DNA of 20,153 nt from IMG/VR virus record IMGVR_UViG_3300032285_001058, positions 1-20,153 of that record; one strand, written 5' to 3'. A program made the position numbers and the translations under genes. The notes below the pieces were generated by a model. It did not search any database, was not told where the DNA came from, and saw only the letters and a program-made list of their open reading frames with translations. This document shows positions 7,701 to 15,760 of the stretch, piece after piece. This DNA comes from a virus. The stretch's first letter is position 1. Each line of letters begins with the position of its first letter.

Positions 7701-9571
7701 CACAGACACTAAAATCACAAGGTGCAGCAGACAAAGATATTTCACTATATGTAGAAGCATTGAAAAAGTCTGCATCAAGACAAGACCTACAACTTGATTT
7801 TAAAACACTTGACATTGGCTCTAAACTTGGTCAGGCTCAAATGGAAGAACAAATTAAAAATAGTGTAAAACAATTTACTAGACTATCTAAGATATATTCT
7901 CCAGAAGTGCTTGCTCAAGGAGAACAACTTAGTTCTAATGCCTCAAGTGTGCACGGATTAAGTGCAAAATCCTATGTTTCAAAAATTAAAAAGATTGGCA
8001 CTGGGGAAGATACGGCAGATGCAAGAAATGCATATAGAGATCAAATCCTAAATCAACTTAAAGAAAATACCGATTTCCAACAATATATGGCTACCTACTC
8101 AGCACCAATTGCTGGTTCTGGTGGTGCTTTTGGTTTAAATGGTGCTAAGAAGAGAACCGTTGATGAAAACATTGCAATCTTTAAGAAAAACTCTGCTGGT
8201 CAAGATAATAATGAAAACAGCGATTTTGCAAAAATGATTACCGCAGTTTCAGGAAGCTCTAATGCTAATCTAAAAGCTTTTACAGATAGTGGAAAAATGT
8301 CTGCAGGAGACCTTCAAATTATGAGCACACAGGCACAAATGTCTGCAACTGATATTACAAATCTTGGAACGGCATTTAAAAATGGTCAGGTAAATGTACA
8401 TGACTTTAACAAAGACATGAAAATGATTGGTGATACAATCTCAACATTGGGAGCAGCAAAGGGAAATAACTACATCAACTCTATTGTAGACTCAATGAAA
8501 GATTTGGATACAGGAACTAAGACAGCGATCAAGGGACTGTCTGTCATGGGTGACAAGATGCTACTGATTAAAGCTGCAAGTCTTGGAATTAACATCGATC
8601 CAGAAGTAGTTAAGGCAATTTCTGCTGGTGAGGCAGCACAGCAACAATTAAAGAACAACCCAAACATGACTGGTCAAGGTGCTACAATATTGGCAAATCA
8701 GGTAGCAGCTATGGAATCAGCAAAGGGCGGACTGACACAGTCAATTACTGACATGATGAATGCAACTGCAAAAGCCGCAGAGGCAGCCAAAACACCACTT
8801 GATAAAATTAATGAAAAGTATCAAAAGCAAAAAGACCTACTTGATGCAGAAAGCACACTGCTTGGAAAAGTTCAGTCTAAGATTGAGGCAGCTTATAAGA
8901 AACGCATCGATGCTCTTAATACAATTTCTAAAATTAACGAAACCATTGCCCAATCTCAAAGAGATCAACTTAGCCTAGCAACCGCTCTCTCTCAGGGTGA
9001 TATTGCACAAGCAGCGGCAGCAGCTCAAACAATGAGAGCAAACAATGCTAAGAATGCACTAGATCAACAGGCTTCAGCCCTGCAAGCCCAATCTGACCGT
9101 GCAGTAGCCTCAGCAACAATTACCTATAAGGGCAAGAAGCTTAATCAGTCACAGATTGATGCTGCTAAGGAAAAAGCCGATACCGCCAACTTGCTAGCAA
9201 ATAACCCTGGTCTTGGATATTCTATTGGAGGATATGTAACTGGTTATGCTACTGGTGGAATGGTTGCTCCAAAGTATTTTGCAGATGGCGATTTGGCAAA
9301 AGGCACAGACATTATTCCAGCAATGCTTACACCAGGAGAATTTGTTATGACTAAATCTACTGTAGATAGAATTGGGGCTAGCAATCTTTCTGCAATAAAT
9401 AGTGGAGGATCTGTAAATTCTGGTTCGGAAAGCGAGGGTTCAGTGTATAATTATAGTGTGAACGTTAATGTTGCTACTGGAGCCAACCCAGAAGAAATTG
9501 CAAACGCTGTAATCAAGAAGGTTGAAAAACTTAACTCACAAAATCTTAGAGGGAACACATACGGAGCATGA
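1778..9571 (+). CDS. Tape measure protein, 2,597 residues
   Basis: This is by far the longest gene in the window. It sets tail length and occupies the tube lumen before DNA ejection. Residues ~210-460 match the TP901-type tape measure core (AAAGATGKDL, LMNATQNQTVNSIQDITEA, GGNMSDLLFFTTAMREGGIS). Hydrophobic segments lie near 544-575 and in a block near 1778-1863, which may enter the host membrane. A module rich in GPGTGTSDS is duplicated at 686-737 and 882-933. A related GTDIIPAMLTPGEFVM motif is at ~2509-2524. SPSK plus GKNISDGAMLGI, common in tape measures, begins at residue 1249. Much of 934-1760 is Ala/Glu/Gln-rich and helical. The C-terminal region with ALSQGDIAQAAAAAQ resembles actinobacteriophage tape measures. 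AGAAGG precedes the ATG at 1778. The ATG at 1774 is out of frame and stops at once. The stop overlaps the next start as ATGA. Confidence 0.95.
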   Translation: MAEEIQSNIRVNIDTAGALAGLKLLQKEISAFHTQMSKAGAASAATSAQMGSNLVNTINQTGKFAASMTTVKTSAQAFTTALEKNQLSMGQYFRYAAGASKSFGKQFATEFNTIQNVAIERVKSLQTQYIKMGTAANGAITAIKVRPLTLDMENLGTRTMIAAQRQQLLNQMLDLGSTKLLNFGKNMQWAGRQLMVGFTVPLTMFAASAMNSYKQIEAERVQLTRVYGTFETTAAEANRAADSVQKLASQYTAYGLAVKDTMALGATVAAAGATGKDLTEQVAASSKLAVLGRMSQDEAFKSIMVLKNAFHLSGQGLTNTIGLMNATQNQTVNSIQDITEATIKAGPVVQALGGNMSDLLFFTTAMREGGISASQGANALKSALASMINPTAKAAATLKGMGIDLNGIVQQDKGNLRQTVMDFGQALDKLDPLKRAQALETLFGKFQFARVSALFNNINRAGSQASAVAGLGNASSKQLQDLMDREMKKVSDSPLYKFQKQLADFQAAMAPIGEQFMKFLTPIMKFFTDLAKGFQNLPDGMKQAIVGISVILGGVAPLVLMLVGLISNGAANMMKFLVTIKKFFNGLTSGSQILGEQVRYMSTAEIDAAAEAASLDQIHQKLVQTFTVEAEAVDLLAAAYERAAFAARSFGPMPGMASAAAAEAAVIKGYSASSRNAIRGIQGYAEGGILKGPGTGTSDSMVARVSTGEAIIPAASVKKNPDVVNALISGDMPGYAGGYVPPFTSAYKSEAKLAYEAEQRRLAEIRANSPEGKALALKRQQAAKERMSKLFLYDPLIAGVLDENSPVAHRMLIDQNVGKLGFVTPRTDLQFVSSPEHTLMRRLGMRANRWRTVKPGDNSWLGKYFNVSEYGPLGEIVRRFANGGIVNGPGTGTSDSVVARVSNGEAIIPAESVNKNPDVVSALVSGNMPAYSTGKMPDGIQISRTDAMEQGHLGTAIERTAEEFNKFVDELVKTNRATEEEAAKMKDLQARALKNEEERLRKQNPEMSNAQISDAASKTKFKNYNELTALQPAKWNNLGDQSKIPGGVAAVSKVYDVAGAKDQYANFTRHFKDAGMELSEVDEIITLAGEKFRESVAALGQDAEITKEQLEKIQMESISSAAATNPIAAKEIQRMEDQVHTIGRPGNGRSGYSRMSTDESYRINAQENMAAHAAVTGQENSFNYAGRSSAPREFKNVLQSAQAMGGDTEARANQIVSELEKDKTRMSQLFIELQELVPESVNLASEAASPSKKAAMQAGKNISDGAMLGIQEGLSTTQTTVATAMEEVGSSIATNTMSWAEWKAAVASASASLDVAAADQILYEEIMKQMSTAIRTTIPAAETLDEKLQLLTLAGGEFGEMALKASAQLERGGSGIELGTNIATKAFDDYVIKMQAQMVAEEELANMTTLDAEALQAFIAEFGALHPMITAMRTGTSQAMSRAKEANDPGMYQTVNRRGEELKAYAYNRAPVDEMDESPRTQAPKFTQALPSSQQPVVTAAQGTVATFAETVQTESKVEMPVVAGTVVQEMVTAVEASIPEISVAAETLVTAMSEPIIASAPEIAAIGNGMSLSISEPLKVAAAEVQSFGTYSQGTMQHVTEQISKMLNGISENGVISIENLNKAYLKNVELVNGAITAEDIRNINLREGVQLLELANAPMNMLYGAIEKIGAASEQILPMLTSAGERLQIEFIKVSNSLEQLATAGIATATKFGVAAKEMAITAGTAVKNAAVATGTYLTTAQPNRISQSLRTKQANLRGDNGAQAQAGARGGGGKGMMATMGLMMVTGMLSGVKGPLGDFANFLQPVLMGLSVMSMILPLLTAEQTTAMVGLGAAMMEFIVPIMAVIAVIGLLVLAFNLVADQAKKDAEKTAAANRKAADAIVGFGSALGASKDQIQNFNDTFQTNLGGSAMTESHIATTGSGYHPVVQTNEDLQKTNQLVGDENFKSANSNLIDQLKKAKGAQGNVLINSFAQTLKSQGAADKDISLYVEALKKSASRQDLQLDFKTLDIGSKLGQAQMEEQIKNSVKQFTRLSKIYSPEVLAQGEQLSSNASSVHGLSAKSYVSKIKKIGTGEDTADARNAYRDQILNQLKENTDFQQYMATYSAPIAGSGGAFGLNGAKKRTVDENIAIFKKNSAGQDNNENSDFAKMITAVSGSSNANLKAFTDSGKMSAGDLQIMSTQAQMSATDITNLGTAFKNGQVNVHDFNKDMKMIGDTISTLGAAKGNNYINSIVDSMKDLDTGTKTAIKGLSVMGDKMLLIKAASLGINIDPEVVKAISAGEAAQQQLKNNPNMTGQGATILANQVAAMESAKGGLTQSITDMMNATAKAAEAAKTPLDKINEKYQKQKDLLDAESTLLGKVQSKIEAAYKKRIDALNTISKINETIAQSQRDQLSLATALSQGDIAQAAAAAQTMRANNAKNALDQQASALQAQSDRAVASATITYKGKKLNQSQIDAAKEKADTANLLANNPGLGYSIGGYVTGYATGGMVAPKYFADGDLAKGTDIIPAMLTPGEFVMTKSTVDRIGASNLSAINSGGSVNSGSESEGSVYNYSVNVNVATGANPEEIANAVIKKVEKLNSQNLRGNTYGA
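3833..3988 (+). repeat. Tape measure internal repeat, copy 1
   Basis: This encodes residues 686-737 of the tape measure, with GGILKGPGTGTSDSMVARVS followed by GEAIIPAASVKKNPDVV and ALISGDMPGY. It aligns without gaps to copy 2, which lies exactly 588 bases (196 codons) downstream. Nucleotide divergence is mostly at third positions, so the copy is old and selected at the protein level. The motif is a Gly-rich loop plus amphipathic segment related to the GTD-PAMLTPGEFVM motif often seen near tape measure C-termini. Confidence 0.85.
4421..4576 (+). repeat. Tape measure internal repeat, copy 2
   Basis: This encodes residues 882-933, with GGIVNGPGTGTSDSVVARVS, GEAIIPAESVNKNPDVV and ALVSGNMPAY. It matches copy 1 residue for residue apart from conservative changes. 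The 144 residues between the copies are unrelated, charged and helix-prone. They include a stretch with several tryptophans and prolines near residues 850-870. The arrangement suggests that a module was duplicated together with, or around, an inserted segment. Confidence 0.85.
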
Positions 9572-10290
9572 CATATTCAGCAGAGCAGTATCTAACAAAT
9601 AAGGTCAAGTACCGCAGACCTTCGGCTATCATGTTTGCAGAAAACGCAGGTACTTTGGTTAATGCTACCGACAAAAATGGGAATCCAATTTATTACAAAA
9701 ATGCAGACGGTACAACATCAAGCACACCAGTAGTAACATACATGCCTATCGGATATGACATTTATGCAAATCAGTCTGGCAATACAGACGCATCATTAAC
9801 AGATCAATTTCTAATCCTATCCGATCACAATAGAGATGCTCTTGATTTTAAACAAAATCGTATTGAAAAACGTGAGCGTATGATTAACGGTCGTATGCGT
9901 TCATTTTGGACAGCAGACAAGGTAAGTATTTCTACTTCTTGGAAAAACCTTCCTTCTCGTGCATATTCTGGTCCACCCCTTTTCGATCCAGTAACTGGTG
10001 CTCCAAACCATGCTGTTGATGGAAACATATTTTTTCAGTATACTGTAGATGGCGGTGCTGGTGGTAATGAGCTTTTAAACTGGTATGAAAACCACAAAGG
10101 TTCATTCTGGGTATACCTGTCATATGACAAATATCCTAATTTTACAGATGGCATAACATCATACCAACACCTAAATCAATATAACCAAGTCATTGAGATG
10201 TTTATCTCTGATTTTAGCTATACGGTTGAAAAGCGTGGTGGAACTAATCACGATATGTGGAATATTTCATTGGCTTTGGAAGAGGCATAA
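9568..10290 (+). CDS. Distal tail (Dit)-like minor tail protein
   Basis: This 240-residue protein is encoded directly after the tape measure, and its ATG overlaps the tape measure stop in ATGA, suggesting translational coupling. The order tape measure, this protein, then a giant hub is that of Dit and Tal proteins in siphoviruses. The protein has many aromatics and short strands typical of beta-sandwich tail-tip proteins. Its middle carries an Arg/Lys-rich stretch (KQNRIEKRERMINGRMRSFW) that could contact a neighbouring subunit. It ends in a pattern of aromatic, VEKRGG, W, LALEEA, common at the C-termini of minor tail proteins. No enzymatic motif is seen. I infer that it forms the ring joining tube and hub. 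The role rests mainly on order. Confidence 0.6.
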   Translation: MTYSAEQYLTNKVKYRRPSAIMFAENAGTLVNATDKNGNPIYYKNADGTTSSTPVVTYMPIGYDIYANQSGNTDASLTDQFLILSDHNRDALDFKQNRIEKRERMINGRMRSFWTADKVSISTSWKNLPSRAYSGPPLFDPVTGAPNHAVDGNIFFQYTVDGGAGGNELLNWYENHKGSFWVYLSYDKYPNFTDGITSYQHLNQYNQVIEMFISDFSYTVEKRGGTNHDMWNISLALEEA

Positions 10291-13200
10291 TGTTTAAAGT
10301 ATATAACTCCGATGGTAGTGTAGATACCGAAACATCTGCAAGTTTGCAAAATCACTTAAATACTACTTCATTTGTTCAGAGTGACGGCTTTGTTATTGCT
10401 GAATGGAATCTAAATATTGCTGAAAACATAAACACTGTTGGAAATTATTATCACAATCCAAATGGAACAGTTGCGGCATCTAGGTTTGTACAAGAAACAG
10501 AACTTACAACAAATCCAACCTGGTTTGGTGCTACCGATGCAAGGATAGTCAATAACGGTTCTGTGTATGATTCTAGTGTTAAAGACGTTGTCCCACAATC
10601 TTTTATATCATCAAAACAAAAAACTCAATATTTATTTTCATTACAAGATTGTTTTGGAAAGTTTAGACCACGTTCTGGAATTAACAAGGCAGTTTATTTT
10701 CCTAAGCGTCAAATTAATTATGGTGTAGGAAATCCAGACCAAACAAAGCCAATCGTTGGTGCTAGTGCAGAGTATGCAAACAGACCACGATACTACATGC
10801 CAGATATGAATGATCAATTTAAATACTGGAGTTCTTATAGAGCCACGGTAGACGAAACTGGTCAAACTCCAGTTGCTACCGAGCGAGGGATATCCACCAC
10901 CAAGAACAACACTGACAATGGATACTACATTCAAGATGCTGCACCATTTGTTGCATACGGAGAAAAGATGGCTACTAACAGAGTAGTCATTAAAATGCAG
11001 ACAAACTCAAGTGATGTTGACCTTACTGAAAGTCTTGGATTCGCTGATCCATTTTATGGCTACGGAAATTCTACAACTCCAGTTACTTGGAAAGTTCAGT
11101 ATTTAGATCCAGCAGATGCCGATGTGGATGGCAATCTTGCTTGGAAAACTCTATGGACTTCTCCAACTGGTTTTCAAGTTCCTTCAGATGGTAACGTAGA
11201 ACTTGCTTATGGATTTTCAGTTCCAAGTGATTTTAGAAATTCATTTAATTATGCTGGAAAATATTCAAATGCCGCCTATCTACCTGTTGTATCAGTTAAT
11301 GGCTATGCTTATTTAGTTGAAGCAACTTCTAACGCAGGAAAATTTTACATTTGGTCAGATGCGGATAGCACATATCACCAATACGATGCTACCCCAACTT
11401 GGTTTGTGAATGATCCAACTTTTACAAACTCAACTCCACTGGTAACTCAAACGGTAGGAACCAATGCAGACTCTCCAGACCCATCTGGACGAGTAGAGAA
11501 TTTTCCACAATACAAAGATGTAAGTGGAGTAACCCACTACAGAGAGTTTCAATACATTAACGGTTTAAGAATAGTTGTTGATACAATGAATATTCAAGAT
11601 TGCAGCTTTGATTTAATTGAATTATCTGCAAGATTGACGGTAGACCTAACGGACAAAACAACAGACCTATCTTTAAAAAAGAGTTCATCAGATCTTAATC
11701 AGACAGGACTACCTGTAGGACAACTTCTGGTATCCACTGGCAGCTTAACATTGTTTGATTATGATAAGGCATTTAGCGATAACAATGAATACAGCATTAT
11801 CTCTCAGTTTTCTATGAACAGTAGATATAAACCAATTAGAAAAATGAGAGTCAAGCCTCCCAAAAAATCTAAGAGTTCTGCCAGTTATATTCAAATTAAA
11901 GCATTTGATGTTTTAAGAAATATCAATAATCAGGATTATTATGTTCCTGTAAAAACAATGTATGTAGATGGCTTTCCAGAAATTGGAGCACCAAACAGAA
12001 GCGTTACTATAAACTTGCGTGATCTATATTTTTACTTTGAGTCAATGACAGCTCCTCAATTATTTATTCCAGAGTGTTCCCTTAGCTTTGCCATAACAAC
12101 ACTTATGGACTCTATTGGTTTTACTAACTATAAATTTAAAAAGACTCCAGATGAAAAAGATCCAGTTATTCCATTCTTTTTTGTAGCACCAAATACAACG
12201 GTAGCACAAGTTCTCAATGATTTGGCGGTATCATTCCAGGCAGCAATGTTCCTTGACGAATCAAATGACTTAATTATTATGTACAAAAACTATCTATTGC
12301 CATCACTGAATGATAGAGAGACAGATTTAGTGCTATACGGTTCAGACGATTCTAATACTAACGGTGTAATAAAGAATTCAACTACCTATGATATTTCTGC
12401 GATATCCAATAATGGATCTTATGTTACATATACTTGCAACAATAACTTTGTTGTTGGAAAACATGTTACTATTTTTGGTGCTACCTCGTCTGCTTATAAT
12501 ATTGTGGATGCAGTGGTTACAGAAGCAACAGGAACATACTTTAAAGTTGCTTCCACTGCAACAGGAACTACGTCAACTGCCAAAGTAAAAATAAGTCCTG
12601 CCTTAGCCAACATCATTGATATCAAAACTGAACAGGATAGGGTATTCAATGACGGAAAAATTACATTCTCAAGCAGATACATTCAAAAGAGTCTACCAAC
12701 AGTAAGGTCGGTATCTCTAGATTCCAGAGATGTTAACTGGTACTATAAGCCAGTATTACTTTGGGAAATTGCTCCACCACAAAGCACAAAGCCAGCAAAT
12801 GAACAGGTGGGGACTCAACAAGGCTACGCTCTTACAGCACTTGCCCTAAATGCAGACATTTCAGAAAATGCTCCTTCGGTTGAAGCAAGCACGTCAGATC
12901 CTTCAGTCCATACTCTAGTTAACAACACTATTGATTTTGGAGAATCGGTGTCTTGGATGCCTAGATACAATGGATACTTTTATGCTAATGGTGAAATAAT
13001 TAGATATGATGCGGTTGAATATTCTGTAACTGGAATTGAAAATGTGTGGATTACAAGTCCACAGGAATATCAAAAATATTTTGCAAAAGTTCCATTCGGA
13101 GGTAAAATTTATCCAACAGGAAGAGTTAGAATTTATGCCGAACCATATTATGAATTAATGTTTGATGCATATGGAAATCCAATTTATGGCACGGACAATG

Positions 13201-15146
13201 TTCAAAAAGTCAGACTAAAGCTGGGACCAGTTGCCAAGCATGGTCGTGGACAATTTGGAACTAGTATTGTTGCTCACAGCTTTGGCATTAATTCCGAATG
13301 GACTAACCCAAACAATATTTATGGTTGTTTGATGGACTCTAGCTATATTGTTAATCCAGATAATTTTTCTATAAGTAAAGATAAGCAGCCAACCTTTACA
13401 GAAGTTGCAGGCAAGGGCAATACTGTAGATGGTTTAAAAACATACGATAAATTTGCAAGAACTAGCAAAATTACTGGAACAATTAAAAATATTTTAAGTG
13501 CAAACAATACTCCAGAAACACCAGCAAACAATACAAATAGTGCAACCCCTGGAAACGTTCAGGCATCAGCATTAATATTTTCTGGAGCAAAACCAACTGC
13601 CAAACTTGGAACAGAAGCTTTTGCCAAAAACCCAATGGATTTTATTTCATATATAATTAAAAATCTTGATAATGACTACAGACATGTTGGTTCCAGAATG
13701 CGTATTATTGGAGAGGTTAAAGAAAACAAAGACAATACGGCTGTGGTGTCCCAAACGCCTGTTGGTAGCGTGACCTATTATAGTGGTGTTGGTGCGTCTT
13801 CTGGTGGCATCGCCGTTGGAGTAAATCCTAACACTAATCACGGATACTACTTTGAAATTGCAGCACTAACAGATGCAACCATTAATACCAAAGCTACAGG
13901 AAAAACATTAAACAATGTATTCTTTTACAAAATTGGCAAAGATAACACAAAGATTCATCCAGGGGCAACAATAAATAATCAGACCCCTGCAATTCCACAA
14001 TTACTATGGACTGGTCTAACTAATATCCTGGTTGACGATGGAAATTTTGTGGGGCAAAATAGACGCTCTGGAGATTCTCAAGTAACTGTTTACGACCTAG
14101 CTGTTGAACACGAACCATACATTGATTCAACTGGAGGTTTTGCTGGAATTAAATTTTATCTATACATTAATGACAAACTTGTTGGCACTGCGGTTGATCA
14201 ATATCCAGTAACTCAAACATTGTCATCAACAATTGCCTTATTTGTTCGTGGTAATGCAAAGATGATGTTTGAAAATGTTTATGCAGTAACTCAAAATTAT
14301 GCAGATGGAGATTCTTCTAAGATGCTATCACCTGCTCAAGCAGCATTAACCCAAAGTAAGGGATCATTTACAAATGCCAGCTTTAGAAAATACACTGCGT
14401 CACAATCAATTCAAAATACATACATGTCTGGTTTACACCCATCTGGCTCTCCAGCATATAGTTTATACTTTGAAGAGTTTGGAACAATTATGAGGGAAGC
14501 TGCATACATAAACGCACAATACGATAAGGCATACCCAGCCTTGACTGCACGAATCTCTCCGACATTTAATGATATTCAAGGTTATGTTGTTGCAGGATTT
14601 ACTGCCAGTGCCTATAGTGCAGAGTTTTTAATTATTAATACTACAGATACTGTTTTGGTTTTAGACGATTCTTCTGGAAACTTTTTAAGAATTCAGGGGG
14701 TAACTTTTACTCAGGAATCACAAAACCAACTTACAGTTGATGATTATTTTGGAAAGAAAACTAATTTTTCGGATACAACTCTAATAAATGATAGTAGTAA
14801 AGATTCTCCTTATGGGGCTAACGCTACTTATGCAGATATTAAAAATAGTCAAATGACATATGGTAAAAATGCTTTTACCCTGGATGCTAAATATGTTCAA
14901 AGTCAAGATGCTGCAAATGAATTAATGGAGTGGCTAACTTCCAAAGTTCTTCAGCCTCGCATTGCTGTTGGATTAAGTTTATATGGAAACCCAACTATTC
15001 AACTTGGTGACGTTGTTGAGGTTCAATACAATGTTCCAAATGAAATTGCAATAGATGGAACTAGATTTGTTGTTTATGCTATACAGTATGATCGCACACC
15101 AGATGGTCCAACTATGATAGTATATCTATCGGAGGTAACTGCATAG
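10290..15146 (+). CDS. Giant tail hub / Tal-like minor tail protein, 1,618 residues
   Basis: The start is the ATG at 10290, overlapping the previous TAA as TAATG and preceded by GGAAGAGG. An upstream in-frame GTG at 10257 lies inside the previous gene and is less likely. Residues ~219-450 look like a discoidin-type beta-sandwich (NRVVIKMQT, then TWKVQYLDP and a Trp-rich strand). Residues ~446-690 resemble the gp27-type hub fold (SFAITTLMDSIGF, TTVAQVLNDLAVSFQAAMFL). Residues ~1117-1333 look like a LamG/concanavalin-type jelly roll (FAGIKFYLYINDKLVG, IALFVRGNAKMMFENVYAV). The C-terminus (ANELMEWL, then IQLGDVVEVQYN) matches hub proteins that close the tip. It would anchor fibres and may bind glycans. 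I see no clear hydrolase motif. The domain labels are by eye. The hub role is likelier than the insert identities. Confidence 0.75.
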   Translation: MFKVYNSDGSVDTETSASLQNHLNTTSFVQSDGFVIAEWNLNIAENINTVGNYYHNPNGTVAASRFVQETELTTNPTWFGATDARIVNNGSVYDSSVKDVVPQSFISSKQKTQYLFSLQDCFGKFRPRSGINKAVYFPKRQINYGVGNPDQTKPIVGASAEYANRPRYYMPDMNDQFKYWSSYRATVDETGQTPVATERGISTTKNNTDNGYYIQDAAPFVAYGEKMATNRVVIKMQTNSSDVDLTESLGFADPFYGYGNSTTPVTWKVQYLDPADADVDGNLAWKTLWTSPTGFQVPSDGNVELAYGFSVPSDFRNSFNYAGKYSNAAYLPVVSVNGYAYLVEATSNAGKFYIWSDADSTYHQYDATPTWFVNDPTFTNSTPLVTQTVGTNADSPDPSGRVENFPQYKDVSGVTHYREFQYINGLRIVVDTMNIQDCSFDLIELSARLTVDLTDKTTDLSLKKSSSDLNQTGLPVGQLLVSTGSLTLFDYDKAFSDNNEYSIISQFSMNSRYKPIRKMRVKPPKKSKSSASYIQIKAFDVLRNINNQDYYVPVKTMYVDGFPEIGAPNRSVTINLRDLYFYFESMTAPQLFIPECSLSFAITTLMDSIGFTNYKFKKTPDEKDPVIPFFFVAPNTTVAQVLNDLAVSFQAAMFLDESNDLIIMYKNYLLPSLNDRETDLVLYGSDDSNTNGVIKNSTTYDISAISNNGSYVTYTCNNNFVVGKHVTIFGATSSAYNIVDAVVTEATGTYFKVASTATGTTSTAKVKISPALANIIDIKTEQDRVFNDGKITFSSRYIQKSLPTVRSVSLDSRDVNWYYKPVLLWEIAPPQSTKPANEQVGTQQGYALTALALNADISENAPSVEASTSDPSVHTLVNNTIDFGESVSWMPRYNGYFYANGEIIRYDAVEYSVTGIENVWITSPQEYQKYFAKVPFGGKIYPTGRVRIYAEPYYELMFDAYGNPIYGTDNVQKVRLKLGPVAKHGRGQFGTSIVAHSFGINSEWTNPNNIYGCLMDSSYIVNPDNFSISKDKQPTFTEVAGKGNTVDGLKTYDKFARTSKITGTIKNILSANNTPETPANNTNSATPGNVQASALIFSGAKPTAKLGTEAFAKNPMDFISYIIKNLDNDYRHVGSRMRIIGEVKENKDNTAVVSQTPVGSVTYYSGVGASSGGIAVGVNPNTNHGYYFEIAALTDATINTKATGKTLNNVFFYKIGKDNTKIHPGATINNQTPAIPQLLWTGLTNILVDDGNFVGQNRRSGDSQVTVYDLAVEHEPYIDSTGGFAGIKFYLYINDKLVGTAVDQYPVTQTLSSTIALFVRGNAKMMFENVYAVTQNYADGDSSKMLSPAQAALTQSKGSFTNASFRKYTASQSIQNTYMSGLHPSGSPAYSLYFEEFGTIMREAAYINAQYDKAYPALTARISPTFNDIQGYVVAGFTASAYSAEFLIINTTDTVLVLDDSSGNFLRIQGVTFTQESQNQLTVDDYFGKKTNFSDTTLINDSSKDSPYGANATYADIKNSQMTYGKNAFTLDAKYVQSQDAANELMEWLTSKVLQPRIAVGLSLYGNPTIQLGDVVEVQYNVPNEIAIDGTRFVVYAIQYDRTPDGPTMIVYLSEVTA

Positions 15147-15147
15147 C

Positions 15148-15744
15148 ATGTCATTTATAAGTACAAATCAAGCCGATAGAGTGGCAGGAGTAAATTATTC
15201 TACAGGAATAGTCTCAGCTAAACCAGCAACAGTAACCAAGGTTGCAGTGTCAACTGCCCCCAAAGATGTTATTAAAGTTGCAACTTCAAATTTGTTTAAT
15301 TTGGGGGAACCTCCTGTTAATCCAGACACGCTGACAGATTTACTTTTTCAAGAAATGGGCGGTCAGGACATTATAAATATTTTAAGAACTGATACGGTAA
15401 ATGGGTCTTCATTTAAAAATAATGTTATAACCAATCTATCTCAAATTAATGAAAAATTTAATTCTCTTAATTTAATAACTATGTCTGGAGAAAGCTCTGG
15501 TTATTTTAAATCAATGCATTACGAACTACTTGATCACATACCAGAAGGAAAAACCTTGGTGGCTGGACTAAATCCATTACCAGTAACAGTGGTCAGCAAT
15601 GTTCCAACAAACTATTATGTTGACCCAGCAACTGGAGATATAACGTTCTACTTCTCAGGTCTATCTGATGATCAGCAAGTTCAATTTGAATTTATAGAAA
15701 TGAAGAAAAATCCAAAATCAACAGGAGGATATCCATTGATATAA
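15148..15744 (+). CDS. Small tail-tip protein of unknown family
   Basis: This encodes 198 residues, starting one base after the hub gene's stop. GGAGGT at 15131-15136 is the Shine-Dalgarno, 11 bases before the ATG. The N-terminal ~60 residues are Val/Thr/Ser-rich and look extended. The middle has an amphipathic helical stretch (DTLTDLLFQEMGGQDIINIL). The C-terminal ~80 residues are beta-rich, with NYYVDPATGDITFYFSG ending in an FEFIEMKK strand. It probably sits on the tail tip as an adaptor between hub and fibre, judged only by its position between the hub and a fibre-type gene. No catalytic motif or membrane segment is visible, and I do not recognise the family. A promoter for the next gene overlaps its last codons. 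Confidence 0.6.
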   Translation: MSFISTNQADRVAGVNYSTGIVSAKPATVTKVAVSTAPKDVIKVATSNLFNLGEPPVNPDTLTDLLFQEMGGQDIINILRTDTVNGSSFKNNVITNLSQINEKFNSLNLITMSGESSGYFKSMHYELLDHIPEGKTLVAGLNPLPVTVVSNVPTNYYVDPATGDITFYFSGLSDDQQVQFEFIEMKKNPKSTGGYPLI

Positions 15745-15753
15745 TGGTATAAT
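15737..15753 (+). promoter_or_regulatory. Two overlapping extended -10 elements, leaderless start
   Basis: TGATATAAT (15737-15745) and TGGTATAAT (15745-15753) are two perfect TGnTATAAT elements sharing one base. They lie across the stop codon of the preceding gene. The second ends seven bases before the ATG at 15761, placing the transcript start at or next to the ATG. The only purine-rich stretch (AGGAGG, about 15722-15728) is more than 30 bases away, too far to act as a ribosome site. No -35 hexamer is apparent. Confidence 0.65.
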
Positions 15754-15760
15754 AATAAAT

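Noticed and set aside
9440-9460. TATAAT-like sequence near the end of the tape measure gene
   Set aside because: The TG directly abuts TATAAT without the spacer base, there is no -35, and it is over 100 bases from the next start in AT-rich coding DNA.
10257-10289. GTG start for the hub protein
   Set aside because: It is within the previous gene. The ATG at 10290 has GGAAGAGG upstream and a typical TAATG overlap.
12490-12500. TATAAT within the hub gene
   Set aside because: No properly spaced TG or -35 is present and no gene start follows, so this is chance in AT-rich sequence.
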